Of a stretch of 64,000 nucleotides of DNA, positions 1-11,816 are shown piece after piece (within the stretch, counting starts at the first letter, position 1; every line of letters begins with the position of its first letter). Origin of the DNA: Malachius bipustulatus (Eukaryota > Arthropoda > Insecta > Coleoptera > Melyridae); assembly GCA_910589415.1 (NCBI GenBank), contig OU342639.1, positions 7,510,268-7,574,267 on the forward strand, given 5' to 3'. Below the pieces are notes generated by a model, which was given only the letters and a program-made list of their open reading frames with translations, did not search any database and was not told where the DNA came from. Both the position numbers and the translations under genes were made by a program.

Positions 1-32
1 TTGTATCTTATTTATAAGTATTCTAATAGTAC

Positions 33-1071
33 CCCAGGCAGCAAGGAATGTTCACTGAATGTTCCCTAAATGTTCACCGAACATTAAACATTGCTCTAAT
101 GTTAAACAGACTTTCCGAATATTCAGGCAACGTTCAGATTCTAATGTTCGTTTTCAGACCTTGAATAAACATTCATTGAACATTAGATACTGAACATTCA
201 AAATGCAATGTTTAATTAACATTCATACAATGTTTAAGATGAAATGTTTATTGCACGCAATTACATACAGGTACACTGACATCAGGTAAATAACATATAC
301 CAAAAAAAATTGGAAAATTACATGCTGAAACGAAAATATTTGGCTTAAAAATTGATAAAAACCAGAATTATAATTATTACGAGGTGTTGCGCGCGCAGCT
401 CTCTTGTCTATTGCATTTGCATTCCCAGTGTGTCCAATATGTCCGCTATCCGCTATTCTTGGCATTTCATCTTGTTTTTCTAAACTATGAATATACCTAT
501 GTATAGGTATAAAAGTCACAATAAATTATCAGCAAGCTAAGTATTTTATGCTTGTCTGGTCGGAGAGAGAAGGTGCAGAGAGTGATGCAAACTAATCTAA
601 TTCTTCATCCCAGGTATTATAGGTAGGTAGGTATTATGATGTAGACAGGAAGAAGAAAAACAACACGCGGAAGAGCAAATGTGACCCTAATAATTTATAT
701 TATTGTTCACTGATTGATTGATAAATGGAATACACCTACATAGTAAGTATTATTTTTTTCAGCTTTTCAGCTCCATATAGGTAATACAATTCTTAGTGAT
801 GATCAGTTTGATAAAAAAAAACAAACATTCACTCAACATTTAAAACTAATATTCATTGAATGTTTACGAATCTGTCGTTTTTCACATTGGCTGAATGTTC
901 ATTTTTGAATGTTCAGTAAACATTCATTTATAAATGTTCACTAAAGCTTAAATCTGAACATTCACTGAACATTTAAAACTAACCTTCATTGAATGTTCAC
1001 GAATCTGTCGTTTCTAACATTGGGTGAATGTTCATTTTTAACATTCAGTGAATGTTCGATTGCTGCCTGGG
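33..1071. mobile_element. Non-autonomous DNA element, CCCAGGCAGCA tips, TGAATGTTC motif arrays
   Basis: The element starts CCCAGGCAGCAA at 33 and ends with the inverse, TTGCTGCCTGGG, at 1060-1071, a perfect 12-bp terminal inverted repeat. The dinucleotide AC lies on both sides (31-32 and 1072-1073) and may be a 2-bp target duplication. The first about 230 bases and the last about 250 are packed with TGAATGTTC and its reverse complement GAACATTCA, often as pairs that form short palindromes. The middle (about 240-800) is unique AT-rich sequence with no convincing coding region. The tip recurs at 1705-1715 and at 46830/50271, so this belongs to a family. I do not recognise the superfamily. Confidence 0.75.
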
Positions 1072-1379
1072 ACAAAACGCTCCAAAAGTGATTCTACAAT
1101 CTAAATATCTACTTAATACATTTTTGTAATAATTTTTCGATTTTATTTTTATTTTTATTCTTACCAAAAAATTACCAAAAAATATATTTCGAGCGAGCGC
1201 GTTGTTATTTTTCGACCTTCGATCATTGATATTCACGACAAACTTATCATGGTTTCAATTTTTAACCCACTGCTAATCACTACATAAAATAAAACGAAAG
1301 ACAAATATTCCGCTGCTATAACTCTCTAATAATATTAACTGACTCTCTTAACCTGCGGCATTTTGTATGAATCAGTAAA

Positions 1380-1715
1380 AGTGGACAGGCTGATATAGAG
1401 AATGATGTAAACTTGTTTCCATAGTTGCAAGACAAAGAGAGTGAGTACACTAGACGACAGCGCATGGGATAAACACGAGATTCCATTCAAGTAGCGGATA
1501 CAACGCTATTACGTACCAGCTACGTCAGCGTAACGTAATTATATTAGTTCCAGAGTCGTCGCTATAACGTATCTCTCACCGAAAAATTGTTCCCCATTTT
1601 CGTGCCTGGCACGTTGTAGAACCGTTCCAATACCGTTCCTATAACCAGTGGCAAAAACTTTAACGTTTCGGCGATAGTCGCTGATACGTAGTTACGACTA
1701 AAAATGCTGCTTGGG
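1380..1715. mobile_element. Right end of a related CCCARGCAGCA-tip element
   Basis: TGCTGCTTGGG at 1705-1715 matches the right tip of the element at 33-1071 with one change. Its subterminal zone (about 1495-1700) is rich in a different short motif, ACGTTA/TAACGT and CGTAAC. The stretch near 1390-1440 (AGAGAATGATGTAAACT) resembles 575-597 of the first element, which supports common descent. No matching left tip was seen in 1072-1380, so the left end is lost, nested into, or outside the window. Bases 1072-1380 contain no gene. Confidence 0.5.
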
Positions 1716-1726
1716 AGGTGACAATA

Positions 1727-3115
1727 TACAGGGTGTCTCACGACATGACTGCCATAGCTTAAGGGTAGGTGTAGTTTTTCAAGGCGATTCAGGATCTGGA
1801 TTTGAAATTTTCCTGAGGCCCTTCGTTTCGATTATACAGGGTAATTTGTGCAATTGGCCGAAATCTTTGATGAGCGATATCTTTTGAACGAATTGATCGA
1901 ATTTAACGAAATTTGGTAGATATGCTCTACTAATGACACTTAATACCTCGCATTTTTCGCCAATTCGAAAACTGCAGGGCCGTACTTATTTTTTTGATAT
2001 CTTTCGGTTTTGTCGAAAAGTTCACCCTGTATGCATTTTATACAAAGTTTGGTGCCATATTCTAAAACTACGTGAAAAATGCTACAATTGTGGTAAAAAA
2101 ATACTTGGCATCAACTGAATCGAGAAGAAAATTCAGTTTTTTAATTTTTTATTCGGGATTTCAATTAATGTGTTTTTAATAATTTAAGAAAAATCAAATG
2201 TGGTTTTTTAAAACTTGCGTATTTTGTAGATATTTCAAATAAATTTACTTTATCTCCAGATTTAACCAAGATTGGGGACCCTTCTACAGATTGTTTCGAA
2301 CAAAAAATAAGTTTTAACAGCAAAATAAATAAAGGTAATAAAATAATAAAAGTCTAGGAAATGTGTTGAGTTTGATGGTGGTCTCCTTGACCATTACCTG
2401 CACTGAATTGTAGTTTTTCTTCCCAACATTTGTGTTGATATTTTCCTTCCTGTTTCGTTTATGTGGATAGGCTTATTTGTCTATGTGGTAATGTGTTAAA
2501 TTGTGTTATTTATTTTGCTGTTAAAACTTATTTTTAGCTCGAAACAATCTTGTAGAAGGGTCCCCAATCTTGGTTAAATCTGGAGATAAAGTAAATTTAT
2601 CTGAAATAACTACAAAATACGCAAGTTCTAAAAAACCACATTTGATTTTTCTTAAATTATTAACAACACATGAATCGAAATCCCGAATAAAAAACTAAAA
2701 AACTGAATTTTCTTCCCGATTCAGTTTAATGATGCCAAGTATTTTTTTACCACAATTGTAGCATTTTTCACGTAGTTTTAGAAAATGGCACCAAACTTTG
2801 AATAAAATGCATACCGGGTGAACTTTTCGACAAAACCGAAAGATATCAAAAAAATAAGTACGGCCCTGCAGTTTTCGAGTCGGCGAAAAATGCGAGTATT
2901 AAGTGTCATTAGTAGAGTATATCTACCAAATTTCGTTAAATTCGATCAATTCGTTCAAAAGATATCGCTCATCAAAGATTTCGGCAAATTGCACAAATCA
3001 CCCTGTATAATCGAAACGATGGGCCTCAGGAAAATTTCAAAACCAGATCTCGAATCGTCTTGAAAAACTACACCTACCCTTAAGCTATGGCAGTCATGTC
3101 GTGGGACACCCTGTA
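1727..3115. mobile_element. Foldback (palindromic) element with TACAGGGTGTC tips
   Basis: The left arm (1727-about 2328) and right arm (about 2511-3115) are near-perfect reverse complements of about 600 bp, joined by a unique spacer of about 180 bp. Both tips read TACAGGGTGTC/TCCC and include the TA expected of a mariner-type target duplication. A second tip-like motif (TACAGGGTAA) lies at 1835 and mirrors ACCCTGTA near 3000. Open frames in the arms are mirror images of each other and are not treated as genes. It is a non-autonomous DNA transposon, probably mobilised by a mariner/Tc1-like transposase. Confidence 0.8.
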
Positions 3116-3908
3116 GATTTTGAAATTTATCTAATTTCGTCTTTCGTCACTTGAGTTTTTAAGACAATGTTTTCTGGTTGGCGTGAATATGTTACATAAG
3201 AAAGATTGTCTACTATAGGGGAGTTTTTTAAAAAAACATTCAAGTAAGAGTTCTTTAGATAATAACTACGTCACTTTTCTTTTTGAAGACATATGTTACT
3301 ATCAAATCTAAATCCCTTGTCGTAAGCAAGAATTTAAGTCCCAAGTAACTACAATAAATTCCAGGAGAATAAAACGAAGACATTCGGAGCAAGTTGAAAC
3401 TTTTCTTTTCATAAATCATCACCGGAAAACGAAAACACGGTCTAAACAAAAACGATACTAGACATCAAGAGCCTGTATCTAGTTTTCCCCCATTATGCAT
3501 ATAGGTGCCTAATCATAAAATAGTATCACGAAATAATTTATCAATCAATTAATAATTAAATCAAGTTGTTTCAATTAAAACGTGGGAAAGGGAGGTGAAG
3601 CCCCCGGATAGGGACTGCAAATTCAAAGTAAAGTCCTCTTAGCAAGTAGCGTATTGTATTATGGTCTGTAATATGACCTCCAAAATGGTACACTGCAGTT
3701 TGTTCTATTCTCATAATGAATTCAATAACTGCTTGTAAGTGCGCAACTAAACTCAATGCATGGAAATTGCTTATTTATACATGCTGCTCTTGTTAATTTT
3801 TCCACTGTTCAGGCTTTCAAGTTAACAAAACACCTTATTATTCCTATATTACTAACTATTCTAACTATACCTGATATCAGAGCTGAAATTTGTATCAAAT
3901 AATAGTTA
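3116..3908. other. Interval without recognisable features
   Basis: This is AT-rich unique sequence between two foldback elements. Short open frames of about 60 codons occur on the minus strand but match nothing I recognise. Confidence 0.5.
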
Positions 3909-5776
3909 TTTATCTACGAGTGATTCATAAAATGCACTTTTTTAGACGTTTCTTAGTTCATAAAATGTATGATTATCTTGAAGAGTGAAATAAAGTAGTT
4001 CGGGTGAAATAAAGTGCCGTAGCGGTTCATTATTTAACGCTAAATCTGACACGTTAATGCACGCTTGCCGAGTGGAAGCTCTAGTGAACGCTAGCGGCTC
4101 GGCTCAGTTGGCTCGATCGGGGCGTTCGCACTGCAATACGAGACGCTGAACGCTGAATTACATAGTATCCCGATGCCAACCGCTCCAAATGCTTGTTGAC
4201 ATCAACCTATACTAGAGAAACGTCGCAGTTTATTAGCAGTGCGCCAGATCTATGTACCTACAATTAATATTTTGTGTTTTGCGTCGTTTAGTTACCTAAA
4301 ATGGATACCATTGTAGATGATTCAATGAATGAAATATCTTCTACTCCAGAAGAAATTATTTTTCAATCAAATGTGGCTATATAATTGACATATTTTATGT
4401 TTACATTTAATCATAAATGAAATATCTTCCGCACTAGAAGAAAATATTATTCAATCAAATATGGCTGCACAAAATATGTTAGGTACCTACCTCAAAAATC
4501 TAAAGAAGCAATATGTCACCTTTATGAACTGACGTGATTAAAAAAGCCTTAATATAGCTTCAAAGAAACACTTACATAAGATATGAATGCATTGGAAAGT
4601 TTTTTTTTTTATAATAATAACTTTCCGTTCTAATTTAAGTCACTCGTAGATAAAATTTTGTATGCAACATATGCATAAAGTGCCTTTTTTTCACTTCTGG
4701 GATTGCCGCATTCGCCTGCGGCTCATGCGGTCAAACTTTCCAGTCGTGAAAAAAAGTACCACTTTATGCACTTGTTTCATAAATAACTATTATGCAACAA
4801 GTGCATGAAGTGGTACTTTTTTTCACGACTGGGAAGTTTGACCGCATGAGCCGCAGGCGAATGCGGCAATCCCAGAAGTGAAAAAAAGGCACTTTATGCG
4901 GTCAAACTTCCCAGTCGTGAAAAAAAGTACCACTTTATGCACTTGTTGCATAAATAACTATTATGCAACAAGTGCATGAAGTGGTACTTTTTTTCACGAC
5001 TGGGAAGTTTGACCGCATGAGCTGCAGGCGAATGCGGCAATCCCAGAAGTGAAAAAAAGGCACTTTATGCATATGTTGCATACAAAATTTTATCTACGAG
5101 TGACTTAAATTAGAACGAAAAGTTATTATTATAAAAAAAAAACTTTCCAATGCATTCATATCTTTGTAAGTGTTTCTTTGAAGCTATTAACGGTTTTTTC
5201 ATCACATCAGTTCATAAAGGTGACATATTGCTTAATATACGCTTCTTTAGATTTTTGAGGTAGGTACCTAACAGATTTTGTGCAGCCACATTTGATTGAA
5301 AAATAATTTCTTCTGGGGTAGAAGATATTTCATTCATTGAATCATCTACAATGGTATCCATTTTAGGTATAATTAAACGACACAAAACACAAAATATTAA
5401 TAATTGTACATAGATCTGGCGCTCTGCTAATAAACTACGACGTTTCTCTAGTATAGGTGCATGGTGTCAACAAGCCGAGCACGGAGCCACAAGCATTAGG
5501 AGCGGTTGGCGTCGGGATGCAATAATGTAATCCAGCGATCAGCGTCTCGTGTATGAGCGATCGCCGAATCGAGCCGCTCCGCTGACTAGAACTTGTACTG
5601 TACTTGGTTCGTCATTTCGTCGTGCAGTAACTTGTCAGATTTAGCGTTAAATAATGAACCGCTACGGCACTTTATTTCACCCGAAATACTTTATTTCACT
5701 CTTCAAGATAATCATACATTTTATGAACTGAGAAACGTCTAAAAAAGTGCACTTTATGAATCACTCGTAGATAAAA
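3909..5776. mobile_element. Nested foldback element, TTATCTACGAGTGA tips
   Basis: The ends are inverted copies of TTATCTACGAGTGATTCA (3910 and 5775). The left arm up to about 4640 mirrors the right arm from about 5100 with scattered differences. The same TTATCTACGAGTGA motif recurs inverted at 4642-4656 and 5091-5105 and bounds an inner block. That block is built from several head-to-head copies of a roughly 100-bp unit that runs from TATGCAACAAGTGCAT through TGACCGCATGAGCCGCAGG to GGCACTTTATGC. The arms are locally GC-rich (4020-4200) and hold a short reading frame at 4301. The structure suggests an element that inserted into or recombined with itself. I do not recognise the family. Confidence 0.7.
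4301..4384 (+). pseudogene. Short exon-like reading frame inside the foldback arm
   Basis: ATG at 4301, preceded by ACCTAAA, opens a 27-codon frame that begins MDTIVDDSMNEISSTPEEII and stops at 4382-4384. The same segment is mirrored in the right arm (about 5290-5362). A partial second copy of the segment follows at about 4415-4480, where the equivalent stop is replaced by GCACAAAATATGTTAG followed by GTACCT, which looks like a splice donor. It could be the first exon of a captured host or transposase gene. No protein family is recognisable from so short a piece. Confidence 0.3.
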
Positions 5777-7740
5777 TTATAAACAAATGCCAAGATTAAC
5801 CACTTTACCAAATCAATTAGAACATATGTGAGAAAAATTAGATACGTTGGTACTGTTAATTTTAATAAATTTTTAATTAATTGTAAGTTCATTTGCGAAA
5901 GGTCCTAAACGTGCGTTTAATTTTGATGTTTTGCTACACACTCTACGCCATTAGAAAAGCGACGAGAGGTAAGTGAAGTTTCAAAGTGGCGTTAATGATG
6001 TCGCATTAAAATCTGAACATAATTAAATTCGATGAAATATTATGAATAGCAACTTTTTTCTAAATAAGTTCTAGAGTTTCATGAAAACCGCAAGAATATG
6101 AGAATACTGTTTGCTTAAAAGTATCTTCAAACTGCTAGCTATGATAAAAAGGAATTGTTCCTTACTGTAGAAATTGTAACTGGGAAATTTAATTTTCTGT
6201 TCTAAACAAGTTATTTGCGATAAACAAAATATAGTTAGGCACGCATTTGATTTTAATTTTTTATTATTAGAAAACCGTTTTCATTATTATATCAGTGATC
6301 AAACTGCTATACAAACGCTTTATCTTATATTTTACACTTTTAGAGATCCAATCAAAAACATAAAAAATATTATTTTTTCATCTCATGATGTTAATTCCAG
6401 GCCGAATGCATAGGTTACAATCGAAAGTTGTAAATTTCCTTCTTCGCCTTCTTTTGAACTAATTTGACTAAAAACTCTGGAAAATATCACTATGTTCGAC
6501 TGACATGCCAACATCTATAGTCTTCTAATCAAGATTAACTTAATCCTATAAAATACGCAGGAAGAACATTTTATAGAGAACTTGTGTTAAGGAATTTTGC
6601 TGACGTTTTCCAGTAGGTGGGGTTTAATTTCAGTGGGTTCAGAGCTAATTGACTGATAACCTTTTATGCGAACCTTGAATAAACTACACCAGACAGTTAA
6701 TCGATAAAATAATACGAGGCATATGTAGTACAAATTTGATTTTACAAAGAACATCTTTCACAATTTTTGAAACTCGATAAGAAGTTGAAGCTGATAAAAA
6801 TAAATGATAAGAGAGTGAAGTCATGAGAAAATGATTGAATTAGACATCCTGTATAATACTTATGCCTCCTCTTCAAATCTCATGTCATAGGTAATATTAC
6901 GACATTCAAAAATCGCTTCCCTTTTTTTTTCAATAAATAAGAATTGACGTGGTGATAGCAAACCATAACAAGCGACCATATAATATCGATTGTGTACGCA
7001 TGTACGTAAATACAGATTGCAAAAATTCCAGGAGGAAAAACAAGACAATTTATTCAAAATTAGCCCTGAGATGGAATTTTACATCCCGAAAAATGTTATA
7101 GGTAATAAGGGAATTTTCAATAAGAGCCTGGACGATTACATCTCCTCGGAACTAATTCCGCAGACAAAGACCACGTGGTTATCTGCCCCATAATCGTTCT
7201 TAATTGGATGCATTACAATGTAATACAGAGGGAGGGCTTTCGGCATGAACCTTTCTTAAGTTGGAGGCTTAGTTCGCGGCTGTTTAATTAGAAATTCAAA
7301 TATTGACGATATATGCGTGTACAGTAAGTGGAGATAAGTTATATACCCTGTCCTATCCTAGTTAGTGTTTGGTTGCCTGGAGAAGGACGCTGTAAGCAAA
7401 TAGTGAGTTGGTAGTTGGCACGTACGGTCGACCGATAACACCCTTAACATTAATTCATTACCGATTCGTTTGTTGACCGGCGTAAGAAAATAAACTGCTA
7501 TCATAGATTACGTTGTTTACTTAACACTGCTTGCGTGTTGAGTCCGAGGCAAGAAATCAAGGCATAAGAAAAAGAAAAAACAGAGAAATAGGAGCATTAT
7601 ATCAGTGATTTTATTGTAATGTTGGAAAAATTTTACGGTTCCCTATACCGTTAAATGTTAACAAGACAATCCCTCTAAAAATATCTGGTGCCAGTATCAT
7701 AAAATTCAATAACGAGATATCCAATTTAGGAGTACCAATT
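5777..7740. other. Interval without recognisable genes
   Basis: This is AT-rich unique sequence. ACATCCTGTATAA at 6844-6856 resembles a decayed TACAGGG-type transposon tip but has no visible partner. Two small overlapping opposite-strand frames at 6860-7193 show no recognisable motif. Confidence 0.4.
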
Positions 7741-7754
7741 AAAAAAGAAACATT

Positions 7755-8332
7755 ATTAGGTAGGGTGTGCAATTTAAGTATGACTGAGGCTTCATAAAAA
7801 TCTATTGACAGATATAACTTTTCAACAGTTTGCTACAACTTTTACTGACAATATATTAATTCCATCAAGCCATTTGACATTGTTTGACATTTTGCATCCG
7901 TTGTCACTTGATTGTTTTTACGCCTATATACTAGTTTAGAAGATTTGATGGTCAAGTTTTGTTTGCCTTATGAACTCCACATTGGATTTTCCTCTAGAAA
8001 AGTACAGAAAATTATTCTGCATACAACGGCACACCTAATTGTAACTTTTTTTCAAATAATATGTTAGGTGTTTTATCAGCTAAAACGTCAGATATACAAA
8101 GTGACAAAGTGGTCAATAAATGCAGAATGTCAAACAATGTCAATACGTCAACTTTCAAATTCAAGCTTCAAAAAATAGAGGAGTTATTAAAAAAATAAAA
8201 ATTGGAGTTTTTAAGTTTATTTCAGAGTATTTCAAGAAAAGTCATAGATATCTTATTGTACGTATTGACGGATTTGAGATGGCTACAAAATTGCGCATCA
8301 TTTCGTTAATTTAACCGACCCTGTAGTATCTC
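7755..8332. repeat. Decayed foldback-like repeat and mariner-type tail
   Basis: TTTGACATTGTTTGACATTT (about 7868-7890) is mirrored by AATGTCAAACAATGTCAA (about 8125-8142). The inverse similarity extends loosely outward. The final part (about 8265-8325: GAGATGGCTACAAAATTGCG, then TTTAACCGACCCTGTA) closely resembles about 11700-11760 inside the foldback at 10810-11816. It is therefore a relic of that family. Confidence 0.45.
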
Positions 8333-8335
8333 TTA

Positions 8336-8500
8336 GGCCCGTATTCATCAATAAATATAACCCCTGGGGTTATATTTTGAATCATGTCATTGGTTTACAA
8401 TTCGTAGCGTTCGTAGGGTTTGAACTTTAGACCAATCAGCTGTCAGAAAATTCAAAATATAACCCCAGAGTTATATTTTGAAGTTTGATGAATACGGACA
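8336..8500. mobile_element. Short MITE with TTA target duplication
   Basis: The left tip GGCCCGTATTCATCA and right tip TGATGAATACGGACA share 12 or more inverted bases, followed inward by AAATATAACCCC on the left and GGGTTATATTTT on the right. TTA flanks both ends (8333-8335 and 8501-8503). The 165-bp length, inverted repeats and 3-bp TTA duplication fit PIF/Harbinger-type MITEs. No coding potential is present. Confidence 0.75.
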
Positions 8501-8503
8501 TTA

Positions 8504-10809
8504 GCCTTTAAGATACCCATAGTGAGATCTGAAGTAAGAGACACTCTCTATATGCGAAAATATGTGGAATGTGCTGGGTTTTGTTGCACGATTTGAAAAC
8601 AATAATTGTTGCTTGTTGAAAAATATTTACTCTCAAACCTCAAAGCTATCTATACAAACGGACTTAAGTCCGTTGACAAAGTCTGCTGCTCCGTAATCAA
8701 CCCTTCCAACAAGCTGGCTGTACGCCGCCGCGCCGCCCTACTCTATTCAGCATTTTCTCAGCCGAGTTGTATGCCATACTTCTTGTTATCGAACATGTTA
8801 TCTTCACCTCCGAATATCACTCCATTATCTTCTCCGATTCAATTAGTGCTCTTTAAACCATTCACCTTCTTATCTTCCCCAAAAACTCTTCCTACCAATA
8901 GAAGTGAACAGGTTAGGCTGAATAGTATCGTACTTGGCCACACCAGGCATACACAATATTTTCTTCCCTCAACCCTGTATAGGTATTATAATAAGAACCT
9001 AAAAAGTTAAGAGGGAGTTTTGAAAAAGCGCAGCTTCCCAGTTTCTTTAAAAATATCTCAAAATCTACGGTAACCATTACCTTCTGATGAACGGTTTTTG
9101 ATGATAAAATTTTATAAAACTTTCCTCATTTAAACGTTTTCTCGAATCTCCTACAGTAGCCGATATTCCAATACATACTGCATCAATCTGGAGCAGTATA
9201 CATGAATGTATAGATAGAGCATCATCATCTTGAATATCTAACGCTGTTTAAAGGGAAATGCAACAAAGTCAGTAAGTATCTAATGACAAGATAAATTATT
9301 AAGGTCATTATATTGGTACACCTAGTAGGTATCCATAACATCGCTATATTACTGTACGCCAAGTGGCAACTGCAAATGTAAGTATCCCAGTCTAGTTCTA
9401 GATGCCTGGACATCAAGAATAATTGTAACCGGAAGAGTACAGAAACGGGCAGGAGAAGAAAGAGGAGAAACATGGGGGCCGGTACCGGGAAGAAAGACAG
9501 TAGACGCTGTATATAGGGCTGTAAGTACAAGAATCCTTAAGTAGCAGGGTTTCGGGACTGCTGTTCGCTGAGATACCAGATCCCTTGCCTTTCTCTCTAC
9601 CCTGCACCGCTGTCATTACGGATTCCGTTCCCCGACTGCACAAACCGGTCGTCAAACATTGTGCCCCATTGCCCTATCGCCCCTCTAAATCCCACTAGAT
9701 TTAAATAATAAATGATTTTCAACCGACTGCATCCCGAAACAAGGATATTTATTCACGCAAATGTAATATTTTTCCATGTTTATGTTTTTTATATCGGCGA
9801 ATTTATTAAGGCCACTTGTGCATAACATGTTTTAGCGTATACTTTTTATAGCTCTTGGGAGAATTGTATTTTCGAGAGATTTCTAAATTTAAATCTAAAA
9901 TGCACCACAAATTTTGGTTTATAGAAATTCCAATATCTAGTTTTTCGTTATCATAAATACACATTCTATCATTTTGTTTCCGGTACTTTTCTCGCACTTT
10001 TATTTGAAACAGACGTTGGGGTGTGGTATTTATAACCATTTCTCGTACCACCACAAAAATTTTCTCAAAAGAAATTACTAGAAAACTCAAAATTCAATAT
10101 TTTCCCACTGTTATATATCATTTTGGATTATTATAGTTGAATACTAGCCAATTTCTTTGATTGGAAACAAAAAGTAATTATATTTCAAGTCATCTTTTTA
10201 CATAACGGTAATCCACAGAAACTTTAAAAATCTACTACAACTGCAATCTGTTGGTTTTAGTTAAAAATTTAATCGGAGTAAATTAATTCCAAAATATTAC
10301 CTTACGTGAACATGAAACTCATATTAAAGCTCATTTTACTAAAACTAGCTTCTTGAAACTTCCCATTATGCACCACGTCTACGGATAGTCCATTCTAGAA
10401 ACTTCAGAGAATTAGTTCTGTGTAGAGTTAACTAATAAATTACAAATGCAACATGGTTTCTTATTTTTTATTAAACGTATCTGAAGGGAGAAAATTTGAA
10501 TGTGACAATTTAAGAATATGGCATATATCAATCTTGCAATAACATCATCGATGGAGAAGTCAATTTTATACGTGTGATATAAAATATGCTTTACGACATC
10601 AGTTTGTAGCTATGGATGAGTCATGGAAATCCCATCAAACTTTAAATTTAGCGAATTAAGCTCTAGAATGTGTGATTATTAGATAACGTTTGTTTGGTAG
10701 GTACCTTGGAAAATAGTGTTCCAAAAAGTATGAAGTGTTTCAAAAAGTCGCTTCTTACTTTTTGGAAAAAGATAACGAGAATAGTATTTCTATAATTTAT
10801 GAAATTTTA
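8504..10809. other. Interval without recognisable features
   Basis: A 134-codon open frame lies at 8606-9010 on the plus strand (it opens at a non-ATG codon), and smaller ones lie on the minus strand at 9225-9655 and 9806-10090. None shows a domain, signal peptide or similarity I recognise. The sequence is somewhat GC-richer around 8690-8780 and 9420-9660, which could mark decayed coding DNA, but I cannot identify it. Confidence 0.35.
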
Positions 10810-11816
10810 TACAGGGTGCACCATGTATCCTTCTCTATATTGCTATCTCCTAACGCTAACAGATACAGGATCGGTTAAACAAGTCCAAAGGAGCGCAATT
10901 TTGTGGCCATCTCGATTCCGTCGAGACATACAAGATATTCTGTGACCGTTCCTGAAATATCCTGAAAAAACTGAAAAATCGAGATTTATTATTTTTGCCA
11001 TATCTTTTTTATTATTGGAGATTAATGAATAATTTTTTGTGGGCTTACATAAGTCGGCTAGAGCTACCCATCTGACATTTCAAAAATTTTCAAAGCCGAC
11101 TAGATCCCAGAATTTTCATAGTCAACTTTCGTTTTTCTTATAGACACCACATTTATGTTGTTCGATATAAAAAAAATCATAAAAACTAAAAATTGTTAAA
11201 CTTCAAAAAAATCAATTTTAAAAATTTTTCTTCTTTTTTCTTTACAAAAAAGACAAATTTTTAGACCGAATTTCATAGATAAATTAAAAAACCATAAGGC
11301 AAGCACTATTTCGGCGTGTTTTACAAATGTTGACGTTTTTCTACGATTTTTTTTAGATTTTTCCTCGGATTTTTCTTTGAAAAAAGAAGAATAAAAATTA
11401 AAAAAAAAATTTTTGAAGTTTATTAATTTTTGGTTTCCATTATTTTTTTCATATTGAACCACATACAAAAATAATATGGCGGTCATAAGAAAAACGAAAG
11501 TTGACTGTGAAAACTCTTGGATCTAGTAGGCCTTGAAAATTTTTGAAATGTCAGATGGATAGCTCTTAACGGCTTATGTAAGCCTACAAAAAATTATTCA
11601 TTAATTTCCAATAATAAAAAAGATATGACGAAAATAAGAAATTTCGATTTTTCAGTTTTTTCAGGATATTTCAGGAACGGTCACAGATATCTTGCATGTT
11701 TTGATGAATTCGAGATGGCCATAAAACTGCGCATCTTTTCTCTAATTTAACCGGCCCTGTATCTCTTAGCGTTCAGGAGATAGCAATATAGAGAAGGATA
11801 CATGGTGCACCCTGTA
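10810..11816. mobile_element. Foldback element with TACAGGGTGCACC tips
   Basis: The element starts TACAGGGTGCACCATGTATC and ends with its inverse. TA occupies both termini (10810-10811 and 11815-11816). The two arms mirror each other to near the centre (about 11310), each about 450 bp, with modest divergence. A tip-like TACAGGATCGG sits 53 bp inside the left end. It is a mariner-type non-autonomous element without coding sequence; the open frame at 11196-11486 is low-complexity Lys/Phe-rich translation of arm sequence. Confidence 0.8.

Noticed and set aside
2818..3063. Open frame of 81 codons in the right arm of the first foldback
   Set aside because: It is the mirror image of non-coding arm sequence, and the opposite arm has a comparable but different open frame. 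No motif was recognised.
8606..9010. 134-codon open frame
   Set aside because: It opens at a non-ATG codon and shows no recognisable domain. Ser/Pro/Leu-rich composition in a repeat-filled window gives no support for a gene.
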